Made by a program: the position numbers and the translations under genes. Under the pieces are notes generated by a model. It was not told where the DNA came from. It saw only the letters and a program-made list of their open reading frames with translations, and searched no databases. This document shows positions 41,755 to 51,645 of a stretch of 64,000 nucleotides of DNA, piece by piece. This DNA comes from Massilia soli (GTDB taxonomy: Bacteria > Pseudomonadota > Gammaproteobacteria > Burkholderiales > Burkholderiaceae_D): positions 269,694-333,693 of the forward strand of contig NZ_JAFBIL020000008.1 of NCBI RefSeq assembly GCF_016809835.1. Direction: 5' to 3'. Numbering within the stretch: the stretch's first letter is position 1; every line of letters begins with the position of its first letter.

Positions 41755-44448
41755 TCACGCCTGCGCGGGCCAGTCGACAACGCTGCGTGCGCCGTTGACG
41801 GTGATGCCACGGTAGCCCGCCCTGCCTGCGCGCTTGGCCTGGTACAGCGCTTCGTCTGCCGCACTGCCGATCTGGTCGAACCCGACTTCGTCATGCGTGA
41901 AGGCCACGCCAATGCTGGCCGACACATGCACGCTTTCCGAGCCGATCGTAAAGTCAGGTTCGAGCGCAGCGATGATTTTGCCGGCCACCCGCTCGGCCAC
42001 CTGGAGACTGTCGACGTTTTCAAGCAAGACGGTAAATTCATCGCCCGCCAGCCTGGAGAGCACGTCCGAGCTGCGCAGGATGCCCTGGATGCGTCGCCCC
42101 AGCTCCTTGAGCACTTCATCACCTGCAGCGTGTCCAAATGAGTCGTTGATCGATTTGAAGTGGTCGATATCGAGGTACATCAGGGCCAGGCCGCGAGTGC
42201 GCCCCGAGCGGCTGACGGCCGCTGCGAGGGCCTGTTCATAGCAGCGGCGGTTCGGCAGCCCGGTCAGCGCATCGGAATTGGCCAGGTCGCGCAACCTGCT
42301 GCTGTCTTCGTGGGCCGCCGTGGTATCCGACGACAACACGTAGGTCCCGACCACGCTGCCGTCGCGCAGATGGGGAATGTAGGTCGAGCGCAGCATGCGG
42401 ACCCGTTCGCCGTGAACGTGAGGCAGTTCGAGCGTCGCGCTCGTTCCCGCCTGACATTGCGCAAGCGCCGCCAGGCGCGCTTGCACATAGTCCTCGCCAT
42501 ACACTTCAGCCATCGTACAGCCGATCATCGCGTCGCTATCGGTCCCCTTCCATTCACGATGCATGGCGTTGGCAAATCTGAACCTGCCCTCCGCGTCGAG
42601 ATAGGAAATCAGGGCAGGGACATTGTCGGTGATGGTTCTTAACCATTCCTCTGCCTGCGACTGGGCAATTTCACTTTCACGGCGTGCGGTGATATCGAAG
42701 GCCATCGCGTAAAAGCCATCCGGTTGGCCGCGGTGATCCTTGTTGGGCACATAACAGGCATGGAAAAACCGCCGTTTGCCTTTAAGAATGAACTCGGACT
42801 CGAAGGTCACGCGCTCGCCACTCATGGCCGCCCGAATGTGCGGTGACAGGCGCGCATACTCCTGTTCGCTATAGATTTTCTTGACTGGCTGCCCCATCAG
42901 CCGCTGCGCCGTCTGGCCATAATAGTCAAGCGCCTGCGAGTTCAGGAAGACGAAGCGCTCCTGTCCATCAACTTGCCCAATCAACGCAGGGACGTTTTCC
43001 GTGATGGCGCGCAGCCGCTGCTCGTTTTGCCGCAAGCGCTGCTGCCACTCGTTGAGCTCGGTAATGTCCTTCATGGCCACCACGGCCCCCATCCGCTCGC
43101 CGCCGGCGCCAACCAGCAAGCGTCCGCTGGCCAGGACGGTACGGCGCCGCAGCCCCGCCGGTGCGATGATCAACGCGGCGTCTTTGACTTGCTCGCCGCT
43201 CAGTGCGCGCACCAGCGGGATGTCCTGGGCGTCCAGGCGCGTTTCGCCGTCGGCCTGGAACAGGTCATAGCGCTCGGCCCATCCGCGCTGATCGCCGCCG
43301 TCGATCGACTGGCCGTGGAACTCCCGGGCGGCACGGTTAAACAAGGTCAAGGCGCCGTCGCCATCGCAGGCGATGACGGCCACATCGACGGTTTCAAGGA
43401 CGGCATCGAGCATTTCCTGTTTCTGATGCAAGGCCCTTTCGACACGCAACCGCTCGGAAATGTCGTGCAAGAACGAACCGAAGAACAGTTCGCCGTCCAC
43501 TTCAAAGGCGCTGATCGTCATTTCGACAACGATCTCGGTGCCGCTCTTCGTTACTGCAGGCATCTGGAGCGCGCGGTTCATCACACTGCTGCCACCCTGC
43601 TCGCGAAACCGGGCCATGCCGGCGTTGTGTGCGGCGCGCATGCGTTCGGGCACAATCAGGTCACCGATCGACAGGCCGACGACTTCCCCCGCCGGCCAGC
43701 CGAAAATCCGCTCCGCCGACGCATTCCACTCCAGCACCACGCCTGCCGCATCGGTACTGATAAAGGCGCTGAACGAGGTGGCAATAATGGTGCCTATCCG
43801 ATCGTTGCTTTTTCGCAGTGTTTGCTCGAGGCTGTTGCGCTGCCGGATTTCCCGCGTCAGTGCCTCATTCTTGTCTTCCAGCGCCTGGGTGCGCTCGGCG
43901 ATCCTGCGCTCGAGGACCGAGTTCGCTTCCGACAAGGCGCGTTCGGCGGCCTCGCGTGCGGTGACCAGTGCGTCTCGATTGATTTCATCCTCCACCAGCA
44001 GGGCGAGGTCGACCAGCATGCGCGCCGATTCGGGCCCGAACACGCGTGGAACAGTGTCAATGATGCACAAAGTGCCAATCGGTATGCCGTCGCTCGTGTG
44101 GATCCGTTGTCCGGCATAGAAGCGGATGTGCGGGGAGCCGGTGACCAGGGGATTCGCGCTGAAGCGGGGATCGAGCAGTGCATTCGGTACCACCATCACA
44201 CCGCTCGCGGCGATGGCATGGCTGCAGAAGGCCACATCGCGCGGTGTCTCGGTGACCGACAGGCCGACACACGCCTTGAACCATTGCCGGCCTTCGTCGA
44301 CCAGCGACACCAGGGCGATGGGTACCGAGAAGGCCGCGGCGGCCAGCCTGGCGAAACGATCAAACCGGTCTTCCGGCGGGGTATCCAGAATCCCCAGCGC
44401 ACTGAGTGCTTGCAGGCGCAGCGCCTCTTGCATCCCTTCCGATGTCAT
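41755..44448 (-). CDS. Sensor diguanylate cyclase: GAF, several PAS, GGDEF
   Basis: About 897 residues from ATG 44448 (GAGG upstream); longer readings to 44496 or 44562 are possible. Order: GAF domain (ALGILDTPPEDRFDRFARLAAAAF to GTLCIID), coiled coil (ALSEANSVLERRIAERTQALEDK), four PAS domains (for example FISTDAAGVVLEWNASAERIFGWP and FVFLNSQALDYYGQTAQRLMG) and a C-terminal GGDEF domain with SDALTGLPNRR, YLDIDHFKSIND and RLAGDEFTVLL (AGDEF at the active site). No membrane helix, so a soluble sensor making c-di-GMP. Confidence 0.92.
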   Translation of the reverse strand: MTSEGMQEALRLQALSALGILDTPPEDRFDRFARLAAAAFSVPIALVSLVDEGRQWFKACVGLSVTETPRDVAFCSHAIAASGVMVVPNALLDPRFSANPLVTGSPHIRFYAGQRIHTSDGIPIGTLCIIDTVPRVFGPESARMLVDLALLVEDEINRDALVTAREAAERALSEANSVLERRIAERTQALEDKNEALTREIRQRNSLEQTLRKSNDRIGTIIATSFSAFISTDAAGVVLEWNASAERIFGWPAGEVVGLSIGDLIVPERMRAAHNAGMARFREQGGSSVMNRALQMPAVTKSGTEIVVEMTISAFEVDGELFFGSFLHDISERLRVERALHQKQEMLDAVLETVDVAVIACDGDGALTLFNRAAREFHGQSIDGGDQRGWAERYDLFQADGETRLDAQDIPLVRALSGEQVKDAALIIAPAGLRRRTVLASGRLLVGAGGERMGAVVAMKDITELNEWQQRLRQNEQRLRAITENVPALIGQVDGQERFVFLNSQALDYYGQTAQRLMGQPVKKIYSEQEYARLSPHIRAAMSGERVTFESEFILKGKRRFFHACYVPNKDHRGQPDGFYAMAFDITARRESEIAQSQAEEWLRTITDNVPALISYLDAEGRFRFANAMHREWKGTDSDAMIGCTMAEVYGEDYVQARLAALAQCQAGTSATLELPHVHGERVRMLRSTYIPHLRDGSVVGTYVLSSDTTAAHEDSSRLRDLANSDALTGLPNRRCYEQALAAAVSRSGRTRGLALMYLDIDHFKSINDSFGHAAGDEVLKELGRRIQGILRSSDVLSRLAGDEFTVLLENVDSLQVAERVAGKIIAALEPDFTIGSESVHVSASIGVAFTHDEVGFDQIGSAADEALYQAKRAGRAGYRGITVNGARSVVDWPAQA

Positions 44449-44660
44449 GTCAGCCTCATTCGATTGATGGTTTTGCTCGTTACCGCGGTTCGACATGTCG
44501 AGGGAAGCGAGAACGAGATCTACGATCAGCGAGGTCTGGGCCGATGGGCCAACATACCACAATGGTTTCCGATAGAAAAGTATTATTTGGGTTTCGTCGT
44601 TGCCATTTACGCCCGCCCCATTCGCCTATATCCTGAGGGAAGAGCAGGACCGGAGGAGAC

Positions 44661-45482
44661 ATGGGACTCTATGGCTTCGATGCATTTTCACCCGCGGAAA
44701 TTCTCGCGAAGGTCGAAACGGTCGGCGTCGCCAAAGCGCGCCTGCCGCTGGCGCCGATGCTGATGCTGGCCGTGCTGGCCGGCGCGTTCGTCGGACTCGG
44801 CGCACTCTACTACGTGGTGGTGCGGTCCGACCCGTCCCTCGGCTTTGCCACCCGCCAGGTGCTGGGCGGTGCGGTCTTTTCGCTGGGCCTGCTGCTGGTC
44901 GTCGTGGCCGGGGCCGACCTATTCACCGGCAATAACCTGCTGGTCATGGCACGGGCTGCAGGCAAAATATCGACCGCCGAACTGCTGCGCAGCTGGGCGC
45001 TGGTCCTGGTGGGAAACGCGATTGGCGCGGGCGGACTTGCCGTGCTGGTGTTCCTGTCGGGTCACCCGGCAATGAACGACGGCGCGGTCGCCGCGCAGTA
45101 CCTGCAGATCGCCTCAGCCAAAACCACCTTGCCGTTCGCGAGCGCCTTTTTCAGCGGCGTGCTGTGCAATGCGCTGGTGTGCGTGGCGCTGTGGATGGCG
45201 TTCGCCGGACGCAGCGTCGTCGACAAGGCCGTCGCACTGATCTTCCCGGTTTCCGCCTTCGTGGCCGCGGGCTTCGAGCACAGCATCGCCAATATCTACC
45301 TGCTGCTCCTCGCGATGCTGATCCAGGCCTTCGACGGCGGCGCGGCCGCCGGCCCTTCTCTCAGCTGGTTTGGCATCATGTCGAACATGGTGCCGGTGAT
45401 GCTTGGTAATCTTGTCGGGGGATCGGTGTTTGTCGGCCTGGTGTTCCACATCATTTACCGCCGCACACGGCCAGGGGAATAA
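44661..45482 (+). CDS. Formate/nitrite transporter (FNT) family channel
   Basis: 273 residues, six membrane helices. Family marks: FSPAEILAKVETVGVAKARLPL, LFTGNNLLVMARAAGKIS, SGVLCNALVCVALWMAFAGRSVVDK and AAGFEHSIANIYLLLLAML. FNT channels carry formate, nitrite or hydrosulfide as small anions with H+. Which one cannot be told from these motifs alone. ATG follows CCGGAGGAGAC. Lone gene, divergent from the GGDEF gene. Confidence 0.93.
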   Translation: MGLYGFDAFSPAEILAKVETVGVAKARLPLAPMLMLAVLAGAFVGLGALYYVVVRSDPSLGFATRQVLGGAVFSLGLLLVVVAGADLFTGNNLLVMARAAGKISTAELLRSWALVLVGNAIGAGGLAVLVFLSGHPAMNDGAVAAQYLQIASAKTTLPFASAFFSGVLCNALVCVALWMAFAGRSVVDKAVALIFPVSAFVAAGFEHSIANIYLLLLAMLIQAFDGGAAAGPSLSWFGIMSNMVPVMLGNLVGGSVFVGLVFHIIYRRTRPGE

Positions 45483-45593
45483 GCCAGCGTGCATTTGAGG
45501 GCAGACGATGCTGGAACGCCAATGCCGCATCCGGCGTTGCGTGGCCAACTATGCAATCCGAGGGCAGCGGGCTTGACAACCGCCAATGGGTTG

Positions 45594-46430
45594 CTAGTCC
45601 AGCACCTGAAGTTGAATGCGCCGACGCTGAGTCAGGTTAAGGGCTTTAATATCGGATCCAAAAGCTCGATCAATCAGCCGGCGCTTAAGACCGCTCGCTT
45701 CGGCTGCTTTGAGCGCGTTCTCGACGATGGGTTTGTAGGCGGCAGCGTGTGGCGATAGATAAAACCGCATGTCTCTATCGTAATAGAACAGCAGATGCTT
45801 CTCAATGATCAGCCTTTTATGCTGTTGCGCCTCCGTGACAATCTCATTGGCGCCGCGCGGCAGGTAGTCAACGCCACGGTTGCCGATTGATACCATGGAA
45901 TAGATCAGCGAAAATTGGTGGGGAAATTCGTAGACCGGCAGACCATTTGTTCGCCAGACCTTCGCGTCGAACCAGCCCTCACCGAATCCTGCGACCAGCT
46001 CGGTTTCACGCAGCGCTTGAATCGAATTGACTGAATCGAAGACTTTCTGGTCTTCGGGACGAATGAGCAGCACGCGCTGGCCGACTAGTCCGTCCGTCAA
46101 GGCAACTTGAATTGGCACCATGCCTTTATCTTTATCAGGCGTCTGCACTCCCCATATCAAGTCCAGCTTTCCGTCGCCAACCATTTTCCACATTCGCCGG
46201 CCAGGCAAATCGTACACACATTTGATCTGTGCAGATTGACGGACGGCATCGAGAGAAGATCGTAAAAGCTGAACGTAGAATTGATGCCGCTGATCCGAAA
46301 AACAAGGTACGCGCAGCACGATCAGGTCAGCGGGCTCGGACGGTAGCCTGGAGGCCGATGAAGAAGGAGAAATAGCCACTAATGCAATCAACGCTGCCAA
46401 TGTGATGCCAGGCGAAAAAATGCTGTTCAT
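45594..46430 (-). CDS. Exported solute-binding-like protein (SBP family 3 fold)
   Basis: 278 residues from MNSIFSPGITLAALIALVA (ATG 46430; ATG 46442 is also possible), with a signal peptide. The layout (VLRVPCFSDQ, DGKLDLIWGVQTPDKDKG, LVAGFGEGWFDAKVWRTNGLPVYEF, HAAAYKPIVENALKAAE) fits the periplasmic binding-protein fold often seen as orphan sensors in betaproteobacteria. No transporter genes nearby. GC content looks lower than its left neighbours. Confidence 0.7.
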   Translation of the reverse strand: MNSIFSPGITLAALIALVAISPSSSASRLPSEPADLIVLRVPCFSDQRHQFYVQLLRSSLDAVRQSAQIKCVYDLPGRRMWKMVGDGKLDLIWGVQTPDKDKGMVPIQVALTDGLVGQRVLLIRPEDQKVFDSVNSIQALRETELVAGFGEGWFDAKVWRTNGLPVYEFPHQFSLIYSMVSIGNRGVDYLPRGANEIVTEAQQHKRLIIEKHLLFYYDRDMRFYLSPHAAAYKPIVENALKAAEASGLKRRLIDRAFGSDIKALNLTQRRRIQLQVLD

Positions 46431-46583
46431 CCGTTCTGCCACTACGATCCCTCCGCGAATATTCGATCGATCGTCTTGAATATACTAATCGTCCACATCG
46501 TTTTCCTCACCTTCATACCAGATGCCCGTGCTGGCGGCTCGAATTAATGTAACACCAACGGAAGCATATGAACGTTAGGACCC

Positions 46584-46611
46584 AAAAAATAGCCCAACTG
46601 AAAGTGGGCTA
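46584..46611 (-). terminator. Rho-independent terminator downstream of tssK
   Basis: TAGCCCA (46590-46596) pairs with TGGGCTA (46605-46611) and, on the minus strand, is followed by a run of six T (AAAAAA at 46584-46589 on the plus strand). It is 137 bases after the tssK stop. The rest of the 318-base gap between the binding-protein gene and tssK holds nothing else recognisable. Confidence 0.75.
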
Positions 46612-46748
46612 ATTAGCCATTTCCGGAGCTGGAGTGACATCTGACGCGCCCGCACTGCACCCGCGTCCTATTCCCCAGCGTTCGCTGAGTTCAATACGCC
46701 AAGCGTTGAGCAGTGCGCCAGACATGGAAAGATTCCCGGCATGCGTTT

Positions 46749-48080
46749 CTACACGACGGCGATCAGTTCAATTTTCAGGTCCGGCATCCCATCTGGCGCA
46801 TACACCGCCAGCGTTCCCTCCTCCAGTGCCTTCTGGTAAAGCGGGTTTTTGGCAGACAGCGAAAAGTAGAACGTATTCGGCCGCACCGGTATTGCCGAGG
46901 GAACCTGCGGCATGTGCGCTACCGGAATGCCCGGCAGGGCGGAACCGACAATACTCTCAAGATTTTCAGGAGCCGCAATCTTGAGTCGGATCGGCACCGC
47001 CGCCACCAGTTCCAGTGCCGGCATGTCGGCCGTCACTGCCAGGTATAGCTGAGTCTGCTGTGTGACCCTTGCCGGGTCGAGCACCGCCTGAGAGTAGCTG
47101 CGACGGTTCTTGTCGGCGACCAGCGGAATCAGGAGGTACTTCGTACCGATGACGGTGTCGACCAGGTCTCGCAACAATGCCTCCAGCTGGGCAAAGGGCT
47201 CGCCAGGCGCATTGTGCCGGTACGTCGGCAGGTCGGCGGTCTTGTAGCGGTCGGAGAAAGTCATCAGTCCGCCCGCGGCGGCGAGCATTTGTTGGAACAT
47301 GGCTTCTGGATGCAGTCCGGCTGACCGGGCGCAGTGGGTCAGTTGCGCATTGGCTGTGCTCACAATGTTGAGCATCCACCACGAAGAGATATCCCCTGAC
47401 CCGACTTCGTAGACGTCGTTGTTCGCCTTGCGGTGCATGCGCTGCAGCGATTCAATCTTCGTCGTCATGACACTGATCAGCCCTTCCAGCATGCGCGACA
47501 GCCTGGGCGCCGCGGCAACCGTCACGCTTGGCGGGATGAACTCACGGACAATTTCAAAACCACCTTGCTCTGCCCGCCGAAGCTGGACTACAGGGACGCA
47601 AGCCTGTGCGGAAAACGACTCCGCGCTCGTCATCAGTCGCACCTGTTTTTTCAGGAAAGGCACGTCGATCTCCAATGCTTCGCTGAACAGATCGGGAGTG
47701 CCCACATCGCAGCGCACGTAACGGGCATTGTCGTTGGCATTGCCGCCATGCGGTTTGACGATCGCGAGCGTCGCGTAGAACGTGAAGGTATCCACGTCGG
47801 CCGGCAGATGCGATAGGTCGACCGGCGCGGGCAGCATGTCGGCCGCCGGGGCCTCAAAGATCTCCCCATCTGGAAAAATGATCGACATCTCGGCAGCAGC
47901 CAGACGGTTATGCCCCAGTCCGTCGATGTTCCATTCCACATTGCGCACGCCCCAGAAGTAGGGATTGAGGGCAGAGGCGATCCGCTGCAAGCGGGTCTCA
48001 TGGTAGAGATCCTGGCGCTGGAAATGTTGCGGACCCAATGTGAGTCCCTCTGACCACATGATTTTCGATGCTTCGCTCAT
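46749..48080 (-). CDS. tssK: Type VI secretion baseplate protein TssK
   Basis: 443 residues. Starts MSEASKIMWSEGLTLGPQHFQRQDLYHETRLQRI, the usual TssK start, with later WWMLNIVSTANAQLTHCARSAGLHPEAMFQQMLAAAGGLMTFS and FYFSLSAKNPLYQKALEEGTLAVYAP. TssK trimers connect the baseplate to the membrane complex. It is divergent from tssE with 200 bases between; no tssJ, tssL or tssM follows in the window, unlike many loci. Confidence 0.96.
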   Translation of the reverse strand: MSEASKIMWSEGLTLGPQHFQRQDLYHETRLQRIASALNPYFWGVRNVEWNIDGLGHNRLAAAEMSIIFPDGEIFEAPAADMLPAPVDLSHLPADVDTFTFYATLAIVKPHGGNANDNARYVRCDVGTPDLFSEALEIDVPFLKKQVRLMTSAESFSAQACVPVVQLRRAEQGGFEIVREFIPPSVTVAAAPRLSRMLEGLISVMTTKIESLQRMHRKANNDVYEVGSGDISSWWMLNIVSTANAQLTHCARSAGLHPEAMFQQMLAAAGGLMTFSDRYKTADLPTYRHNAPGEPFAQLEALLRDLVDTVIGTKYLLIPLVADKNRRSYSQAVLDPARVTQQTQLYLAVTADMPALELVAAVPIRLKIAAPENLESIVGSALPGIPVAHMPQVPSAIPVRPNTFYFSLSAKNPLYQKALEEGTLAVYAPDGMPDLKIELIAVV

Positions 48081-48280
48081 GGCTTCCTCTGCAGTGATGT
48101 GCTCGTTAAACAGATTCTTGGAAGCATGACTTCGGCGAGCTCGACGACTATTGATATTGCTCAGTACCGATCACTGTTGAGGTGCCCTCGCCTGCCGATT
48201 GCGCAAGCACAACATTTCCCCGCCTCAAGGGTTTGATAATGCTTGTGGTGGTCGGTATCGGCCTGATCGAGGAGAACACG

Positions 48281-48754
48281 ATGCAAGGCTTTACTGCCGG
48301 CCTGTTCGACCGCATGGACAACGACGCCGAGCGCGTGTCAGGCAACCGACGGGACGCGCACGCACGCGCGCGTGACGAAGCCATGCGCAGTGTCACCCTA
48401 GACTTGCAAGCTCTCCTCAATACCCGATCAGCCCTCTCGCCGGAGTCACTGACGCCCTACCCCGCGGTATCTGGCTCCATCGTCAACTACGGCCTTATCG
48501 ACTTCGCAGGTATGAGTATCAATAGCGACACCGATCAGCACGAAATCTGCAAGGCAGTGCGGCTCGCCATCGAGCGCCATGAGCCGAGGCTGCACAAAGT
48601 CGCGGTGACGCTGCAAGCGAGCAAAGGGGGCATCAACCGCGTCGACTTCGTCATCACCGCACGCCTCAAGTGTGCTCCGCAATCCGAACCGATGTCGTTC
48701 AATGCCGTGTTCAGGCCTTCGCTCCAGCAGTATTCAATCGAACGCAACAACTAG
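48281..48754 (+). CDS. tssE: Type VI secretion baseplate protein TssE (gp25-like)
   Basis: 157 residues from ATG 48281 (GAGGAGAACACG upstream): MQGFTAGLFDRMDNDAER, then SVTLDLQALLNTRSALSPESLTPYPAVSGSIVNYGLIDFAG and AIERHEPRLHKVAVTLQ, the phage gp25 fold. It is the wedge protein of the baseplate. Followed after 21 bases by tssF. Confidence 0.94.
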   Translation: MQGFTAGLFDRMDNDAERVSGNRRDAHARARDEAMRSVTLDLQALLNTRSALSPESLTPYPAVSGSIVNYGLIDFAGMSINSDTDQHEICKAVRLAIERHEPRLHKVAVTLQASKGGINRVDFVITARLKCAPQSEPMSFNAVFRPSLQQYSIERNN

Positions 48755-48775
48755 AAAGCGGAACCCGCTGATCCC

Positions 48776-50626
48776 ATGGACGAACTTTTCACGAAATACG
48801 AGCGCGAGCTCGTCATCCTCAGGTCGCTGTGCCGCGAGTATGCGGAGCGCTATCCCAAGGTCGCGGCCAAGCTGCAGATGGGTGGCGAAACCTGCGACGA
48901 CCCGCATGTGGAGCGCCTGATCCAGGGCGTCGCCTTGCTTAGCGCGCGGGTTGCGAAGCGCCTGGACGACTCCTATCCGCAGTTCACCGAGGCGCTGCTC
49001 AATCTTCTCTTCCCCCACTACCTGCTTGCGTTCCCTTCATGCGCAATCGCCCGTGTAGTCGGTGAATCTGATGGGGACGGCGCGCGCAAACCGTTCGGCG
49101 CAATACCCCGCGGCGCGGTGCTCGAAACGGCACCGTTGAACGGCGTGCCATGCAGCTTCCGGACCGTCTATGACGTCTTACCTGAAGCTGCGGAAATAAC
49201 TCACGCCAGCTTCGAGACACTGATCTGCGCGCCAATTGCCACACAATTGCCCGAGGGCGCCACATCGTCGTTAACCTTAAAATTCGCCGCCGCTCGCGCC
49301 GGTGATCCGCTAGCCGCGAACACCCCAGGCAGCATCCGGGCATACCTTGACGGCGACGCATCGTTTTGCGCGTCCTTGCGCGATGCACTCTTTATGCAAA
49401 GTCCGGCCGCCTATGTTCAGGTGGATCCCGACGGTCCATGGGAGCGTCTACCAGCTTTCCCAATCAAGCCTGCCGGTTTTGCGGACGAGGACGCGCTTAT
49501 CCCGTTTGAAGCACGATCGCACAAGGCTTATCGCATCCTGGCCGAGTATTTCGCATTCCCTGAGAAATTCAACTTCATTGACATCGACATCCCTGCGCTG
49601 CTTGCCCACGTTCCCGCCGGGTGCACACACTTCACGCTTCGCCTTGCAATCACAGAGATTAGGCCGGACGGCGACAAGGCGCGGATGCTGGCAAGCCTGT
49701 CGAAAGCGCATCTGCTGCAAGGGTGCACACCCGTCGTCAACCTTTTCAGGCAGCCAGGCGTACCAATCACCTACGACCAGCTTTCCGCCGACTACACCTT
49801 GCTTGCACACGGCAGCATCCCGCAAGCCTTCGAGGTGTACTCGGTGGATAAGGTACACATGGTGCGCCAACGCGGCCGCGATTCGACAGCGACTGAGTTC
49901 CGTCCCTTTTACTCCCTGCGCCACGGGGAGGAAAGTGGTGCGGACCGCGGTCGCTACTGGTTGATGCGGCACGATGAGGCACTGGCAATCTGCAGTCCTG
50001 GTCACGAAAAATCGATCACACTCGTCAACGCCGATTGCGAGCCTCTCGACATCGAGCGCAATATTCTTTCGATTGAACTGACCTGCACGAATCGCGACCT
50101 GCCCTGCTCCCTCAAGATTGGCGCACCTGAGGGCGACTTGTTCGTTTCCGGGGCAGCAAACACCGACGTAATTAGACTGCTGCGCAGACCGACACGGCCG
50201 GCACGGCTGGAGAACGGGCCAGGCCTGCATTGGCGGTTGATCTCACACCTGGCGCTCAACCACCATTCGCTGGCGAATGAAGGTGCGGAAGGCCTGCGCG
50301 AGATGCTGACCCTATACGATCTCGCCCCGTCGCCTGTCTCACGCCGGCAGATCAGCGGCATTGTCGCTCTCGAGCAAAGCGACGCCACCGCCTGGATCAG
50401 GCATCAGCGCGGATCGTCGCTGGTGCACGGAATCGAGATTCGTCTCACCCTTGACGAAGAAGCCTACGCTGGCGCGGGCATGCATTTGTTCATCCAGGTC
50501 CTTGACCAGTTCTTCGCGCTCTACGTCCACCTGAACAGCTTTGTCGAACTCGTCATCCTCTCTCACCAAAGCGGAAAGGAACTGTTTCGATGCAAGCCAC
50601 GAAGCGGAAGCTTGAATCTAGTGTGA
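48776..50626 (+). CDS. tssF: Type VI secretion baseplate protein TssF
   Basis: 616 residues, starting MDELFTKYERELVILRSLCREYAERYPKVAAKLQMGGETCDDPHVERLIQG, standard TssF, with LDDSYPQFTEALLNLLFPHYLLAFPS and the C-terminal RGSSLVHGIEIRLTLDEEAYAGAGMHLFIQVLDQFFALYVHLNSF. It forms the wedge with TssG. Overlaps tssG by 37 bases. Confidence 0.96.
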   Translation: MDELFTKYERELVILRSLCREYAERYPKVAAKLQMGGETCDDPHVERLIQGVALLSARVAKRLDDSYPQFTEALLNLLFPHYLLAFPSCAIARVVGESDGDGARKPFGAIPRGAVLETAPLNGVPCSFRTVYDVLPEAAEITHASFETLICAPIATQLPEGATSSLTLKFAAARAGDPLAANTPGSIRAYLDGDASFCASLRDALFMQSPAAYVQVDPDGPWERLPAFPIKPAGFADEDALIPFEARSHKAYRILAEYFAFPEKFNFIDIDIPALLAHVPAGCTHFTLRLAITEIRPDGDKARMLASLSKAHLLQGCTPVVNLFRQPGVPITYDQLSADYTLLAHGSIPQAFEVYSVDKVHMVRQRGRDSTATEFRPFYSLRHGEESGADRGRYWLMRHDEALAICSPGHEKSITLVNADCEPLDIERNILSIELTCTNRDLPCSLKIGAPEGDLFVSGAANTDVIRLLRRPTRPARLENGPGLHWRLISHLALNHHSLANEGAEGLREMLTLYDLAPSPVSRRQISGIVALEQSDATAWIRHQRGSSLVHGIEIRLTLDEEAYAGAGMHLFIQVLDQFFALYVHLNSFVELVILSHQSGKELFRCKPRSGSLNLV

Positions 50627-51645
50627 TCGGACTCCTTCTGGAGCAGCCCTACCGGTTTGAATTCACGCAGGCTATCAACCTCCTGCTGCGCGACCTGCGC
50701 CGCCAGGGGATCAGCTACGAGCGTGCGTTCCGCGACGTGATCTCGTTTCGCAACAGCCTGTCGCTTTCATTTCCGGCTAGCGAGGTTCAGGCGCTCAAGG
50801 TAGAGCCGAATACTCTGGACGGTTTACCGAAGCGCGTCCGCATAACGCCCGCCTTCATCGGGCTGCTGGGAGCGAGCGGGACCCTGCCATTGCACGACAC
50901 CGAGCGGATTGCGGCGCGCAAAACGCACGACGGCGACGAAAGCCAGCGCGAACTACTCGATGTTTTCTCAAACCGCTTGATCGGGCTGTTTTACGAAGCA
51001 TGGGGTAAATACCGGGTTGAGCACCGCCTGGACGTCGGTGACCGCGACACCTTGCTCCCGATGCTGTCGGCCATCGCAGGGACACGTGCGAATTCGCGAG
51101 CCACCAGCACCGTGCAGCAGGAACCCAAAGCCTATTTCGCGGGCCTGCTCAGGACCCGCCCCATATCGGCAAGCACGGTCGAACAGGTGTTAGCCGCCTA
51201 CTTCGGGCTACCAATTCGGCTGGAGCAGTTCGTCGGCTGCTGGGACCCAATCCCCGAGAACCGGCGCAGCACGCTTGGCAAGACGATGCCCGTCCTCGGC
51301 CTCAGTGCTGCTCTCGGTACGCGCGCATGGCGCCACGACCTGACCGCGCGCCTGCAAATCGGCCCGCTCGATGAAGCGCAGGCCGAAGGTTTCCTACCTG
51401 GTGGGAAATCGCTTGTGGCACTGGAAGAAATGGTGCGCATGTTTGCTGTGCCGGCGTTGCGGTATGAAGTGCGACTGCTGCTGGCGCCGCCGTGCATCAA
51501 GCCGCTGACCCTGAGTACAAGGACGACGCCACGCCGGCTCGGCTGGAGCACGTTCCTGACCAGTACTCCGGGCCTCGCCAGCCGCCCCGAAGTCAGATCT
51601 TCGCTTCGCCTTGCAGGCAAAGGACAGCCACCGCGGTCAAGGTAA
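50590..51645 (+). CDS. tssG: Type VI secretion baseplate protein TssG
   Basis: 351 residues. LLEQPYRFEFTQAINLLLRDLRRQG, FPASEVQALKV, ITPAFIGLLGASGTLPLHDTERIA, FSNRLIGLFYEAWGKYRVE and LEEMVRMFAVPALRYEVRLLLA are the family marks. It joins two TssF chains and TssE in the wedge. The end (SLRLAGKGQPPRSR) overlaps the end of a convergent minus-strand gene by nine bases. Confidence 0.94.
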   Translation: MQATKRKLESSVIGLLLEQPYRFEFTQAINLLLRDLRRQGISYERAFRDVISFRNSLSLSFPASEVQALKVEPNTLDGLPKRVRITPAFIGLLGASGTLPLHDTERIAARKTHDGDESQRELLDVFSNRLIGLFYEAWGKYRVEHRLDVGDRDTLLPMLSAIAGTRANSRATSTVQQEPKAYFAGLLRTRPISASTVEQVLAAYFGLPIRLEQFVGCWDPIPENRRSTLGKTMPVLGLSAALGTRAWRHDLTARLQIGPLDEAQAEGFLPGGKSLVALEEMVRMFAVPALRYEVRLLLAPPCIKPLTLSTRTTPRRLGWSTFLTSTPGLASRPEVRSSLRLAGKGQPPRSR

